Assembly (NCBI GenBank): GCA_039000515.1
Contig: JBCFYV010000100.1
Span: 29,190,421 to 29,254,420, forward strand
DNA from: Timema cristinae
Lineage: Eukaryota > Arthropoda > Insecta > Phasmatodea > Timematidae
Direction: 5' to 3'
DNA: 64,000 nucleotides
A model generated the notes under the pieces. The model saw only the letters and a program-made list of their open reading frames with translations, had not been told where the DNA came from and made no database searches. The position numbers were made by a program, and so were the translations under genes. Position 1 is the stretch's first letter, and each line of letters begins with the position of its first letter. Below, piece by piece: positions 1-12,165 of the stretch.

Positions 1-66
1 CCAGCCCCCGGCCGTTAATTTATTCACTGTGAAATGGGAAAACAACATTTCATCAATTATACATTT

Positions 67-127
67 TTCTGCCATGCGGGGAATCGAACCCAGGATCTTT
101 AGCTCCAAAGGCAGAGACTCTACCGAC
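67..127 (-). repeat. tRNA-like SINE head fragment
   Basis: Read on the minus strand, this has a D-arm/A-box-like segment (ctcagtcggtagag) and a T-arm/B-box (gggttcgattcccc) at tRNA spacing. The acceptor stem and anticodon stem do not pair properly, so it is not a functional tRNA gene. A tRNA-derived SINE fragment or tRNA pseudogene is the best reading. Confidence 0.45.
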
Positions 128-145
128 TGAGATGATGTTGAAATC

Positions 146-690
146 ATGGATATCAGAGAAGATTTCCTCACATTCGTCCCAGTTTATGATATGACTGGTG
201 CTGGCATTGCTGATACAATAAAATTACAAATTTCACGTTTTGGACTTGATCTTAAGAATGTGCGAGGCCAAGGCTACGATGGAGCCTCAGTAATGCGGGG
301 AGCATTTACTGGTGTGCAAGCAATCATAAAACGTGATTTCCCTAAAGCAATATATACTCACTGCTCATCTCATTGCCTAAATCTGTGTTTAAGTGACGCT
401 GCCAAAACACCTGATATTGTAGAGAAACAATTGCGAATGCAAGAAGTCAGCAGTTTTTTTTTTTAGGGCTTCAGCAAAGCGTGCCAAAGCTTTGAAAGAT
501 ATTTTAGTGGCAGCTGGAAAGGGAAATTATATCCTCCACAAATACTGTGAAACAAGATGGGTGGAGAGACATGATGCTGTTTCAGTATTCAATGAAATGT
601 CTCTATTGTATCATTGAAGCATTGGAAACTGTTATGAGCAGCGAAGCAGAGGCAAATGGCAACGCTACTTCTCTTCACACATGTTCATGT
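146..690 (+). pseudogene. hAT transposase fragment (DUF4371/ZMYM-like), broken
   Basis: The first block (146-466) contains GQGYDGASVMRGAFTGVQA and THCSSHCLNLCL, matching the conserved catalytic-domain motifs of hAT transposases of the ZMYM/DUF4371 group. The match resumes in another frame after an 11-T run at 454-464 with SAKRAKALKDIL and CETRWVERHDAV, also hallmark hAT sequence. It shifts frame again near 615-620 and fades by about 690. The N-terminal zinc finger and C-terminal dimerisation domain are missing here. One break falls in the T homopolymer, so part of the damage may be sequencing error, but there is more than one break and the element looks dead. Confidence 0.75.
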
Positions 691-2213
691 AAGTTTTAAT
701 TTATCATCACTCTTACTGTTATGTCAAAAATGCTATCCATGACATACATAACATCTAAATATCTACAAAAAGAATCTGTAGATATAAGTTCAGCTTTGGT
801 TAAAATTAGTATGTACATAAAGACATAAAAGTGAATATCTCAAAAATTATCAATCACTACAATCAAAGCAATAGAAGATTCTCTTTCACTTAGGGGTGTG
901 TGACTTTGTGGCTTGTGCTAATAGTTTTTATCCACCTTATTTGGTGGTTTATTTTTATTTTATTGACACTATGGTTTCCCAAGATTTTTAATGCCACTGT
1001 TGATAATATAATCAATATTCAAACACTATTTCTTTCATTTGTATTAGTTTTATTTAAAATTATTACTATGCTAAATACTATTTAACTATTTATAGCTATA
1101 AAGTTAAAGAATAGTTGTAAAAATCGTACATTGTTACCATGTGTTAAGAATTATTAAACATAATTCTAAATTGTGTTAGCCTCCATATTTTATTTTATCC
1201 TTATACAGTTATACAACCTAATGTAATGACCAAACTAAATGCCTATGAAGTAGGAAGTATTCCTCTTTCAAGCTACATCAATGGTTATTGGTTAATAATT
1301 ATTATGAATAATCTAAAACTATGATTATTGCTGAGAATTGAGAAATACAGTTTCCTTACATATTTTCAAAAATAGGCTTTCAGATATTGAGGGCCCCCTC
1401 CCCCCCCAAACTTGAATCCTGCATACGCCACTGGGATGCTCCTGTCATTTTAGTTTCTAGCTGTTATCATGATTGGTGCTTGAGCAAGCTTGATTTGTTT
1501 AGTTATTGTTGTGGTGAATACATTCTAAAGATTTTACTAATTGTTTTGTAAAATTTATCTAGTAAGAAATATAAAATTTTTATATGTTCAAACGGTAGAA
1601 TATTTATTTTACTACTTAATAAATCCATACTGATTTCTAGAGTAAGTGAAGCTGATATATTAAAATGAAATTGCTACAGGGTTAATAATTGGCACACTTA
1701 CCAACTAACCTCAGTATAATAAAAACTGAGCGCTAGCAATTATTAATATAAAATATGTTTTTCCATAAATAGTTTAACACTATCTCTTTCTCTCTCTCTT
1801 CATGAAATTTCGTGTCCATTTGATCTACATTCAAACTTCCTCAGGAAAATAAGGTCTTAAACAAGAACTAACCTAAAGTTTAGAAAAATGTAGTCAACTT
1901 TGAACAATCAGAGCTATAATTATTATAAAGATGATGATAATTTAGTTTTGTGTTTGTTTTTTGTTGGTGCTATTTGGATTTATATTCATGCGTAACGCAT
2001 AACTAATAGTAAATAGTGTGCAGTGTACAGTTTACTATAAAAATACATCGGCTTATTTTGACATTTGAATTTAACTAAATTTAAATTTTGTCTGTAAATA
2101 TTAAATCAAATCCTATTTTTATTTGATTCCCATTTTATTAATGTCATAAATATCATTTAGTAGAGCTACTTATCAATAAAAGAGTTAAAAATATAATATC
2201 TTTCCTTTATTTT
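691..2213. other. AT-rich stretch without recognisable gene
   Basis: I see no coding similarity, RNA gene or clear repeat boundary apart from the hAT-like terminus near 1433 and a short CT-repeat near 1783-1800. Short open frames here (for example 900-1085) are AT-driven and hydrophobic without family motifs. Confidence 0.5.
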
Positions 2214-2535
2214 CAACTAGCAATCCCGCACGGCGTTGCTCGTGACCTATAAGAATTATATAAGACACCCCCCCTCCCTCCCATGGTGCCCAATTTGCCA
2301 TGGGAATTTTAATTATCAGATTTAAAAAAAAATTAATTGTTAAAAATAGCTTAATTAAAAAGCTATTTACAAATTTAAAAATATAGCTTTGAGGTGCATT
2401 CGGGCACCCTTTCATCCACCTATGTTAAAAATTTCATATCTCTGCGTGCCAAAGATTTGGCTGGGCATCGCACACAAACAAACAAACACATACACACACA
2501 CACAGACAAACACTTCCATTTATTATTATAGATAT
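2214..2535 (+). repeat. Dispersed repeat, probable non-LTR retrotransposon or SINE tail
   Basis: The segment begins ctagcaatcccgcacggcg and ends in CA-rich simple sequence followed by ttccatttattattataga. This layout, a conserved GC-richer head with a CA/ACAG-repeat tail and short A/T tail, is that of widespread arthropod retroelement 3' ends. A related head (cccgcggctttgctcgcg) occurs at 38128-38146. There is no reverse transcriptase in this copy. The family assignment is inference. Confidence 0.4.
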
Positions 2536-3050
2536 AAACGATCTTAGACATTGACGCTAAAACATATAAAATTCGTAACTAGCAAATAAGGCTGGTTACC
2601 ACAAGGCTTTTTAAGAATGAACATCTATATATTCTTTAGTTTTATATAATTTCTTTCTTTCATACTGGTTCTCTTGAAACGTACAATATATTTGTACATT
2701 GGCAGCAACATAAAGCCACAACCAAGTCACCGGTGGCTGTGATATCAATTAAAGTCTTAGTAGCTGATAATATCTACACGTCCATCACAGACTGTGCATT
2801 AAAATGTGAGTGAAGAAAGACTCTGAGCGAGGTACAATCCCAAGGTTGCATTGGTGGACTAAGACAAACGTCCCGGGTTAAATTCTCATGTCCAGATGTC
2901 ACTTTTCAATGTATTCGATGAACATAGAAACTTATTATTTCATCTGATTGTATACTGGCATTTAATTAGCTATAAACGTTCCTCCTATTATCATTGGCTG
3001 ATACGTCTAAAGTTTAAAAGTTATATATACTCCCCCACATACATAACCTA

Positions 3051-3872
3051 CAGTGACGGCTCGTGTATAGGCACTGCGGAACTGCAGCACCCCCTATTTC
3101 CACTTGATATTATCGATAACATTTAATATTATGCATCCTTTTTTCTTTAATTCTTTATTTATTTTTGTAGTACAATATATATTCCTTAAGCTTAATGTTA
3201 GTACTTCAGTAGCTATCCCCCCAGTTTATGAAAGAGATACAAAAATCTTTGTATGGAACTGTGCGCTTCACAGTGCCAGAGACGTGGTGTTTGACTGTTG
3301 TGCGCATGCGCACATAGGAGGGGGTGGGGATGAAGGCGGGACTGCTAGGTAGAGAGAGCACTGTTGCTTTCGCAGTGCCGGCTCTGGCATGATGGTGGAA
3401 GGAAGTTTTTTTTACTCAGTGTGTGTTGTGCTTAAAAACCGTGTACCGTATTATTGAATGTGATAAAGTGTAGAAGAGTGTAGAGTTAGATTATTATTCT
3501 GCTTCCAGCTATTCTATTTGATTCGATTTTTTTTTCTGTTCTTTTATTTAGCAGAAAGACTAAATACGCTTGCAGTACTTTCAATGGAAAAAAATTTCCT
3601 CAATTGTCATCCAGAGATCAAGGAGAAAATTATTGAACTTTTTGCGCAAATTAAAACAAGAAGACTGGATTTAATTTTTGAATGAATAGATCAAGCTTGA
3701 ACTGTAACAATTTAAGTTAAAGTAAGTAAAAAAGGTTTTTTTTAGATTTTATCAAATTACAAAATAACATTTTCTTTTTATACATGTTTTTTCCTTTTAC
3801 ACAATTTTAAAACAAAGGCTAAGAATTTTCTGGAGCAGCACCCCCACTAATTTTAGCTACGAGCCGCCACTG
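3051..3872 (+). mobile_element. hAT deletion derivative with both terminal inverted repeats
   Basis: The left end cagtgacggctcgt (3051-3064) and the right end, reading inward cagtggcggctcgt (3872-3859), are 13/14 identical inverted repeats of the cagtg type used by hAT elements. The flanking 8-mers ataaccta (3043-3050) and ataatgta (3873-3880) match 6/8, consistent with an aged 8-bp target duplication. Inside lie a GC-rich block with a tgcgcatgcgca palindrome near 3300-3311 and a leftover C-terminal transposase segment (3554-3685). At about 820 bp it cannot encode a full transposase. Confidence 0.75.
3554..3685 (+). pseudogene. hAT transposase C-terminal (dimerisation) fragment
   Basis: A 43-residue open segment ending in TGA reads ERLNTLAVLSMEKNFL and then ELFAQIKTRRLDL. 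This matches the C-terminal hAT dimerisation region, whose usual pattern is RLN-LA-LSIE followed by a short helix and a basic tail. It begins just after ttatttagcag, which looks like a splice acceptor, so it was probably the last exon of the parent transposase. The catalytic part is deleted. Confidence 0.6.
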
Positions 3873-3946
3873 ATAATGTATAAGAAGTTACTTTATACGT
3901 TGTACACTCTTCACCTTGAATGGATGATAAACACTATCATTGAATT

Positions 3947-4140
3947 GTGTATGTGGGGAATACCAGGCCTCCACCGTGGTTCGGATTCCACGTTAAACTG
4001 TAGGTCCTTCATTTCATCTCACAATCATCCTACCATTACACATTTGCGTAAGTGCGTATAACCCGAACGGGTAGTAAGACGCGGTGCTGATAAAAATAAT
4101 AATAATAAATAATAAAATAATAATAATAATAATAATAATA
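3947..4140 (+). mobile_element. SINE family A, 3' part, with AAT-repeat tail
   Basis: This matches the body and tail of the full-length copies at 25386-25662 and 37544-37822, including ccaccgtggttcggattcc, the hairpin-forming acccgaacgggt and the gcggtgct end, followed by an (AAT)n tail. The tRNA-like head is missing, so the copy is 5'-truncated, as expected for target-primed insertion. Confidence 0.75.
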
Positions 4141-4390
4141 ACTATCATTGAAATTAATGCATTTCAACTTATTGTGCACTGTTCTATACACACTATTTAC
4201 TACTAAATTGCGTTATGCATGAAAATAAACCGAGCCTAAGAGAAGAATTTATTCTAAAAGCAAAATTGATGTAAAAAAACATAGATGCTATTTTGGGACA
4301 ATTTCATTTTGCATTACTTCTTGGTGAGTTATATTCTCCTAATTATTCTTACCAGACTTGTGCTGTTTTTGAAACAGAATTACATACTAA

Positions 4391-4593
4391 CCGACAGAGC
4401 CATCTATTATACAATTTATGGAATGTTTTGAACTTAACCGAATGGTATTGTTTCACAGAATGCCAGTAATTTTTTATTTTGGTCTCGCATAGAAATATTA
4501 GATACTGACAGAGCCATCTATTATATTATTTATAAACTAAGTTTAACTTGACCAAATAGTACCTATCTTGTTTCACAGATGGCTCTGTCAGTA
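4391..4593. repeat. Repeated motif forming a hairpin
   Basis: The motif gacagagccatcta occurs at about 4393 and 4507, and again inverted as agatggctctgtc at about 4577-4590. The second and third copies form an 18-bp inverted repeat (atactgacagagccatct) with a loop of roughly 57 bases. This looks like the edge of a small foldback or MITE-like element. I do not recognise the family. Confidence 0.5.
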
Positions 4594-5874
4594 TATTAAT
4601 TTGAAGTCTCGGAAAACCGGCCAAATCTGAGAAGAAGGTATTAGGAGAATAAGACACAACAAGAGGTATATTAATTATGTTAGCTAAAGTCCCTCATCAA
4701 GTATGAGGAGGGTAAAAAACTTCAAGACCTATTATTTATATTAAGGACATAACAATAGCACAATTATTGTTATTAGATATTTGATACTCTTATAAACCAA
4801 GGATACTTAACATTATTTTTAATGTGGCCTTTCTAATTATTTTATATTTGTAGTTAACAGTTAAGTAATCCATAAATAAATATACGTGTTTTACGAATGC
4901 TCGATTAGTAGAGAAATGTGAATCCAAGATGTGGAGAACTGTTCAATGTTGGAAACTGAACTGAGTAGTTCTTTATCTAGTTCGATAGTACCCAAACTAC
5001 ATCTTTGAAATCGTTAACGAACTAACTACATCTAGCCTTATTGTCAATTATTGTCACTTCGTCTCTTTTGACAGAGAATGGACAAAAATGATTCTGATGG
5101 TCTTAAGTCGTTTTATCTTGTAATTTATTTTGAGCTATTTTACGACTAGAATAACTATTTCAACTAGTTCAGCTGGACGAATAGTTCAATTTGAATTATT
5201 TCACGATTACATACACATCTCATATGTCATCCTTGTTTTGAGGTTAGAAACAAAAATTTGTACTTTTCCAGGAAATGGTTTGTGTGTCTATAAATTTGTT
5301 TATAAAACAAACTTTTTTCTAAACTATAGGCCTACATAAGCATAGTCAATTTAGTTTAAACTCCTTCCATCATACTTTTTCTACAACAAATTATATGCCT
5401 AGTTCCTTGTGTGTACTGTCAAATACATCCAAGCAGTTACCTATTTTCATAAGTTTGTGTTCCAATAATGTACAAATGATTAGAAATAAATTTTTTGTTT
5501 GTGTGAAAGTTTTGACTAGCAAAAGTAGTGATAAGTCAACATAATTTTGGTCTTGCAGATCATATAGTTTGGTGAAAAGATATAATTACGGTCTGTTATT
5601 AACTTTTCCTGGCTGTCACCTACACCCCTTTAAACTATGGATTCCCTTTGTTGTTGGTTAGATTAATTATTGTCAAATAGTCTTATTTTCAATACTCTCT
5701 TTAGGATATTTTGTGGTTTCCTATTATTTTTTTCATTACTATTATTGGTCACCTGCCTAAACATATTTTGTTAACAATAGTAATTATATTTAATCCAATG
5801 GAATTTTGTAACAATATAAAAATTAATTGTGTCTAATATTTATTACTTACTAACTCTTACTTACTCTATGACAT
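4594..5874. other. AT-rich intergenic DNA, nothing recognised
   Basis: No gene, RNA or defined repeat is recognisable on either strand. Short open frames have no family motifs. Confidence 0.45.
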
Positions 5875-6185
5875 TAGAAACTCAAAAGTTTATTGCCACA
5901 CTTTCAAAAATATGCCATCTATCCCTTTCTTGAGCTAGTTCTATTCCAGTCCACCGTCATTACATCCTATCCTTATCTTGAGATAGATCCCTTTAGTTCA
6001 CCTCATTACACCCTATATCTCGAGATTGTTTTATCCAATCCACATCATTACACCCTACTCTTTCAGGTTCACTCTATGTTATCCTCCCAACTGCACTTAG
6101 GTCTTCTTAGGGTTTGCCAGTCAGTACCCTGAGCAAGGTTCTAGAATCTCCCATGCACGCTGCAAGTCCTGCCAATAACTACAGC
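5875..6185 (-). repeat. Non-LTR retrotransposon reverse-transcriptase fragment
   Basis: Resembles 11885-12165 over most of its length. Read on the minus strand it contains a decayed form of the end of a LINE reverse-transcriptase ORF (a VLTGKP stretch followed by a CxWEDNI-like stretch). Stops and frameshifts are frequent. Only the C-terminal part is present. Confidence 0.45.
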
Positions 6186-6867
6186 AAAAAATTAGATATA
6201 TACCATCCCTACAGTAGAGATCCACATGACTCTCTGGAACAGAAGTGCTAGTAAATGATAATGTTTAAAAAAATATCACTCAGTCTGTTGTTTTGCGCAT
6301 ACATTTTTAATAAACATAGCTTGCTTCTGCCAAATCATGCAAACTTTTCTACAATAGCCTACTTGTTTTGCAAATAGTCACCATGGTGGCAGAACTTTGC
6401 ATGCTAAGTTGACTTGTTCTGAATTATATACAAAAACAATGCCATTGTGAACAACACAATAATTTAACGTTTTACACACAATTTAAGTTAACTTATCACA
6501 GTTTTCAGATTTGATTTTTTTCTTGGAAGGAAATTATGCTCAAAGCCATATTTAGACAAAGATAAAATAATTTTCACAAATTAAAAATGTTTTATTTCTG
6601 AAGCCCTTTACTGTCTTCATATCTAATCTAGGGTCTTCATATGTCCTCTCTTAGGCTTTAAGTTTTTTTTTTTTTAATATTATTTATAAAATCTCCAGTT
6701 TCTCAACTTTCGGTTGGATTTTTTTTTTCACGAATGCACTACTCTCTTTTAATAATTATAGAAACACAAAAAGGAAAAATTAAGGTCATTTAGTTCAAGG
6801 GCCTTCCTAACTAGGATGATTTACCAAGTTCAATTCGATTCACTCTTAAGATTTTAACTTAATTTTT

Positions 6868-7105
6868 TTTAGCATCACATCTTACTACCCTTAACAGTAC
6901 TAATTACATAAATATGTTGGAGATGAGTTTTGTTGAATTTAGAAAAAGTATTTGCATGTAGGGAGAGAGTGGAAAACAATTTAAGAAAAACAACCCTCGA
7001 TACGCCCACAGTTCGAACCTCAATCTCCCCATCATCGGCAGTTAGTTTTCTAGTTTATTTCAAATGTGCCTCCTTAGACCATGTAGCCGCTGAAGCGGGT
7101 GCCAT
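6868..7105 (-). mobile_element. SINE family B copy, diverged
   Basis: On the + strand it runs from tagcatcacatcttactaccc (tail, reverse orientation), through gggagagagtggaaaaca, to gttcgaacctcaatctcccc (B-box region) and a degraded A-box side near 7085-7105. The order matches the better preserved copies at 18828-19072 and 22503-22770. It is diverged and has internal deletions. Confidence 0.6.
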
Positions 7106-9692
7106 ACATGTTAACTCTTACTTTTTTATTGTATTACCAAATTACTCTCACCATAATTAAGTTAAATGCTGCTAAAACAAAAGGCCAAATTCAGTGAAGA
7201 ACATAGTGAATATCTTTGTTTGAAAAGTGGCTGAAATATAAATGTCATAGTCTGTAGAGATAACTTTATCGACTTGATAGTGAGTAAATGTTAGCTTCAA
7301 AATTCCTAAGGCATGGGATGGTCACCATTTGAAGTTATTTGGTCACGTTGTGGGACAGAAACCAGCATATCTCTTCTTAGATGCTGTATTTGTGGCCAAA
7401 CATAGTCCTTGCAGATAAATTATTTGTGTGTCTATATAAATTAATATATGGTAACGTACATGTATAGTGAAACTATTTAGATCTGAACAAAATAGCATAT
7501 TTATTACTTGGAAAACACTTTAATTACATGATAAAAGTGAATTGTCTCTATAACATTGTTATGTATCCTTTGTTTACCTTGCATGGCACCATTATGCTTA
7601 TAAGATAGGCTCATAATGTAAGCCATCAAAGTAAGAGTGCTACCTTGCATGGTAAACGGAGTGTAAGCCTACATATAAGCAGCAAATTTGGTTTTGATCA
7701 TATTTGAAAGCAACTTTAAAGGCCAAATTTAAGCCTACAAGGCCTATTTTGTCAACTAATAAATTCCCTAATAACAATGGCCACAATATACTGGATTGCC
7801 AGCAATGAGAAGGTCGAAGTTTGAATCTTGGCCATGTGCACTAGGTATTGTCTTCCACCATTCCATTAATATAGTTACATGACTCTTTATTACGTTACTC
7901 ATATCTATCCCATAGATTAAGCCATTCAAATAATCTGTTGTTCAAACATACTATTAACCAAAAATAATAAATATTTCTGTTGTAGATATTGAAAAGAAAC
8001 TATGAGTGAACTGGCCACTCAAGACTATTATGTTCTGCTGTTGCTTGTGATTGTACCTGTAAAACTGTTCTTTTTACTATGGGCCTGGCTTGGATGGCAG
8101 TTGTTCATAAATAACTGAGGTGAAACCTTGAACTTTCACAATGAGTGCATCTTAACTATTCAGACAATTGTGAACTGGAGAAAGATTTAAAGTATTCTTC
8201 ATCTGAAGCAATCAAGCCGACAATGATATGAAAATTGTATGCTTAACATGCCGAAAGGGGTGTAATGATACTCATTAAAAGATATATTTTTATGTTTTAT
8301 TCAAAAGTATGACATTAAATAGCTTGTTACAGTTCAATGTTCATAGGAAATACCTTTTAGAAAATACAGCCTTTTTTAAAAAAAAAAGTTCAAAAATGTA
8401 TAGCATTTATCAAAAGTGACAGCTGCAGATTACATGACTTGAAATAAAATATGTAAATGTAGATCTCAACTTTTTTCTATTAAAATTGGACAGTAGTCTT
8501 AACATGACCAGGAATACTAAAATCCATCCACATTGACTCAAATTAAACATGGGAGTTTTGGAACACATGCTGTCATCACTATAAATGATCTTGATCACTG
8601 GACACACTATTTAATTCAGAAGAGTAAGTGGTTGATTTCTAAAGAAATGCGCCATAATGACCCTGGAGAAGACGAGAAGCCGCATATGGGGGAGGGGTGG
8701 TGAAAGGCTTAATAGCATTCTGAGCTAGCACCAAAGTGAACAAATAACTTAAACTGTATTGTGGAGGATGTAATAGGTTTACAGTTCCAAAAACAAATAA
8801 TACCTCTGATACTTTCATAGATTCATACTTAAAGCCACATGATCTGCACCTGTCACTTTTGATTTAGTATCAGTAACAAAGAAAATAATAGTCCTATTAG
8901 TTGTAGATTAAAATGTCATCAATGTTGACCAAAATAAGTTTTGTTATTTTCTAAAAGGTGCTTTCTACTGTATCCTTATTATATTAAACCAGCAAACTTC
9001 CTTCTTAACAAAATTCTTTAATTCATTTCTAATGTATACATTGAAAACACAACTCTCGTATTACAGAACCACATTAATCCAAATCTATGACAACTTTGAG
9101 TAGCTAAATGCTTTGATTTTTTTTTTTACACAGGAACTATTTGGTTTAGGTTAATTTGATATGTGGCTCAACTAAAAGCCCAAATATTAAAGTTATGCTC
9201 CTGTAGTAGAAATATTGTGCATCATCATAGTTTTATCACAGACACATATTTTAACAATGTGGTTAACTGTTTATCACAATGTTACAAAATAAAAATAAAT
9301 AAGGCAGCTTTATACAATAAGTTAGCTTATGAATAATATTCATTATTAATAAAATAATAAAACTTATATAATAAACATCCAAATTCTGTGAAAGTATTGA
9401 TTCAAATGAACAAACTTTGGTATGTTTCAACTATAGTCAGTATAACCAATCACAAACAAAGAAAATGCCAACAAACATTATATAAAGGCTAGTTTGTTCA
9501 AGATTACATGCTTGGAGGGAATTTTAAAGGGAAAAGGCTCATTTTCACTTTTAATGTATAGGATTATAAAGACCTACAAGAACAAACATAATGACTTGCG
9601 AAGTGAAATATTAAACACAATTGACACTTTAAAATTCTGCTACTGAAGAACTAGGAAATAGGGATGCTTTTGAGAAGAAGAAAAAAAGTTGG
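7106..9692. other. Intergenic stretch without recognisable gene
   Basis: I find no coding exon or RNA gene. A direct repeat of accttgcatgg lies near 7577 and 7641. A tRNA-like B-box trace (gaaggtcgaagtttgaatc) is seen near 7810. The remainder is AT-rich. Confidence 0.4.
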
Positions 9693-9696
9693 TTAA

Positions 9697-10397
9697 CCCA
9701 TTTAGTGCCACGGGTCAATCTGAGGTGGTCAGCTCTCCAGATTTGAGCTAATTCTTACTTTATCTGATAGATAGTGTAGTAGTGTTATATCTCAATGGAA
9801 AGAGAAAATTTCCCTCTAAAATTTTATATAAGACTGTCAACAAAAATCAACAGTAATTAGTTGTTATTGGAACTGGGAGTTTAGGACATTTAAATGGGAC
9901 GGTCACATACTCAATGTGATAAGTGCAACACCGTATTATGTACGAGCTTCATGTTAAAACACAAGTGTGGCTCACATTCATACTGATGTAAATAGTTTTG
10001 TAAACAGTTTTCAAATGTACAGGTTAAATTGTTCTGAGTTTAGAAAAATATACTATTTAGATTTTCATGTTATGTCATGAGAATGAAAATATTTCTTTAC
10101 CAATGTAAGTAAATAGGTTTAATGACTTTATAAATGTACATAATTTTTTTTAATATGAAGTTATTTATTATAAAAAGTTTTTTTGAAAAGCGCATTCATT
10201 AAGTGTAGGACTAAATATTTATTCATGAGGTAAGCAATATAATACGGATTAAAATGATAGAAAAATCAAAATACTCGCTTCATAAATAAAGGTTTGGTGA
10301 ATGAAGAAATAGCTGTGGCATTCTTCGCACAGAAAACCTAACAGGCCTCTGGTATTCTTCGTGTGGGAATTCTGGAATAGGCGTGGCACTGAAAGGG
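9697..10397. mobile_element. piggyBac-like non-autonomous element
   Basis: Flanked on both sides by TTAA (9693-9696 and 10398-10401), the piggyBac target duplication. The ends are inverted: cccatttagtgccac at the left and ccctttcagtgccac reading inward from the right. CCY-type ends adjoining TTAA are diagnostic of the superfamily. The 701-bp interior has no transposase. Its right half shares segments (cttcataaataa, tggcattct) with the shorter element at 23694-23947. Confidence 0.7.
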
Positions 10398-10439
10398 TTA
10401 ATACAAATAAGGGGTGGATAGAGAAGTTTTAATAAAATA

Positions 10440-10780
10440 TTAAATGAGGTTGGGGAGTACTTTTTCGCCACTACTGTTTGTATGGGTAATGTAAATGTTC
10501 ATGAATAAAGTGGCAAGGAAACTCGGCGAGAATAGAATGAGAGCCATGATGTTTGCTGATGACTTGATGCAGTATGAGGGGAGAAGGAATAGGACGTACA
10601 GGAATGGAATGAGTAAGTGAAAAAGTGTGCAATTAAATTTTAGCATGGCGAAGTGTGAAGTGAAGGTAAATACAAGTAAGAGGGCCAAGTAAAGCAATAA
10701 AGTTGGCTGAGAAAGGTACAGAGTGTAAAATATCTTGGGAATGTGATTGTGGGAGAGAGAGGATTTATAAGCGGGCAAAT
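10440..10780 (+). pseudogene. LINE reverse-transcriptase fragment (FADD box)
   Basis: A broken frame reads LSPLLF, then MRAMMFADDLM, the catalytic FADD motif of non-LTR reverse transcriptase. About 120 bases later comes a KYLG-like block typical of the region after the palm domain in arthropod LINEs. Stops and frameshifts make it inactive. It continues the family seen at 35420-35871, 52490-53035 and 57340-57975. Confidence 0.6.
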
Positions 10781-11884
10781 TACTGCCAGTTAACTTGTTC
10801 TTGTTCACCCCAGAGAGCAATGAAAGCATTTTTAGCACCCAGCAGGAGCATAAGTTTCGATATTATAGACAATCTATCACAATTTCATATAGTTGATGAA
10901 ATTTATGGAAATTCACAAGAAAGTGATGAAATCATGAATAAAAATACAATAAGAAACACAGCAAACTATTACGTCTGGAATAGAATAAACCACCAATTAA
11001 CTTATCAACAAATTTATTCAAGATATATTCCCTACACTCCTGCCTAGCTTCTAAAAAAAAATCTATCTACATTTAAGTGCTCCATAACCAACCAAGAGCA
11101 GATAAGCACCCAAATAAAGTCAACCACTTAGTTTATTCTACCTGTTAAAGCTACAGGTGGCATTGAAAGCTTTAATGTTAAATTATGAGTTCTATTAGTA
11201 AGATCAGTGAACTTCCACAAAGTCAAGACACGCTTCTAGACTATTAATTCCCAATTGTTTTCAATCAACCAATCCTAAGGATATATGTAGCTATATTCTT
11301 AAAAACATATCCACCATTATGATAACCTCTTTTCGCTTTATGAGGTAATTTTGTTATATGTTTCAAATATAACAAGATAATTTTAACTAGCGACAATAAC
11401 ACTATATTTAGCAGAGATTCGCGATGAGGGTGAGGGAATATTATTAAAAAGTAAATTATTATAGAGTTTTTCAATACTTTAGTTTACCATTAGAGTATTG
11501 ATTCCGATATCATAATCATAATTTGTATCTTAATACTAATAATTGGGTCAATTTAATCTTATCTATTTACAAAATAATGGTTGGACCGGGCCTAATGCAC
11601 TCTACTTATGACCAAATGTAGGTAAATTCTGCAGATAAAATTTTCACGGATTTCTAAGGTTAAAAAATAAGTGTATTTTTAAAAGGAATTTGTTTTTTGT
11701 TCTTATACAGCTTATTGAGGATTTGGCCCAATATAAATATACTTAATAAATAGAGCCAATTTACCGCTTAACAGAGTATTCTTGCTATAATGAATGTATT
11801 ATAACAAAAAATGTTAATACTTGGTTAATATTCAATTATTATATATTATATATATATAATAAATATATATTAAATATTCAATAG
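10781..11884. other. AT-rich stretch, nothing recognised
   Basis: No supported gene or RNA. The open frame crossing 10703-11047 starts inside the LINE relic and has no recognisable domain. A short (TA)n tract lies near 11838-11872. Confidence 0.4.
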
Positions 11885-12165
11885 TACTCTATAGCATTAG
11901 GAACTCGAAATGTATCGCCGCACTTACAAAAGTAAGCCACCTATCCCTATGTTGAGCAAGTTCTATCAGCCACCTCATTACACCCTATCTCTTTCAAGTC
12001 CTTTCAAATGTTATCCTTCTATCTTTGTCTAGGTCTAGATTCTTCCCATTGCATTTGTCAGTTAATACCTTGAACACGATTCTAGATTCTCCCACTCGCC
12101 ATGCATGTCCTGCCCAATGTACTCTATGAGACTTGACTATCCTAACAATGTATTGTGGTGAGCAC
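11885..12165 (-). repeat. Non-LTR retrotransposon fragment, sibling of 5875-6185
   Basis: Shares the order of conserved blocks with 5875-6185: the catta-gaaactc start, ctatccct--ttgagc, cattacaccctat, then gatta/gattctagat-tctccca. On the minus strand it carries the decayed C-terminal end of a LINE ORF. Two independent copies with common boundaries show that this is a dispersed repeat. Confidence 0.45.

Larger units (their letters stand above)
1..1433 (+). mobile_element. hAT-superfamily DNA transposon remnant, left end outside window
   Basis: A hAT-type transposase relic occupies 146-690. The sequence then runs through AT-rich DNA to a short end-like motif at about 1420-1433 (catacgccactg, reading inward as cagtggcgtatg), preceded by a C-rich stretch. 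That motif resembles hAT terminal inverted repeats, which commonly begin cagtg. No matching left terminus is seen, so it would lie before base 1. Joining the transposase piece and the terminus into one element is inference; they could belong to two insertions. Confidence 0.45.

Noticed and set aside
67..127. tRNA gene on the minus strand
   Set aside because: D-arm and T-arm look right but acceptor and anticodon stems do not pair; treated as a SINE or tRNA relic.
3300..3311. NRF-1-like palindrome tgcgcatgcgca as a host promoter
   Set aside because: It lies inside the hAT deletion derivative (3051-3872), so it belongs to the transposon.
10703..11047. 114-codon plus-strand open frame
   Set aside because: Begins inside a dead LINE fragment and continues into AT-rich DNA; no domain or codon pattern supports a gene.
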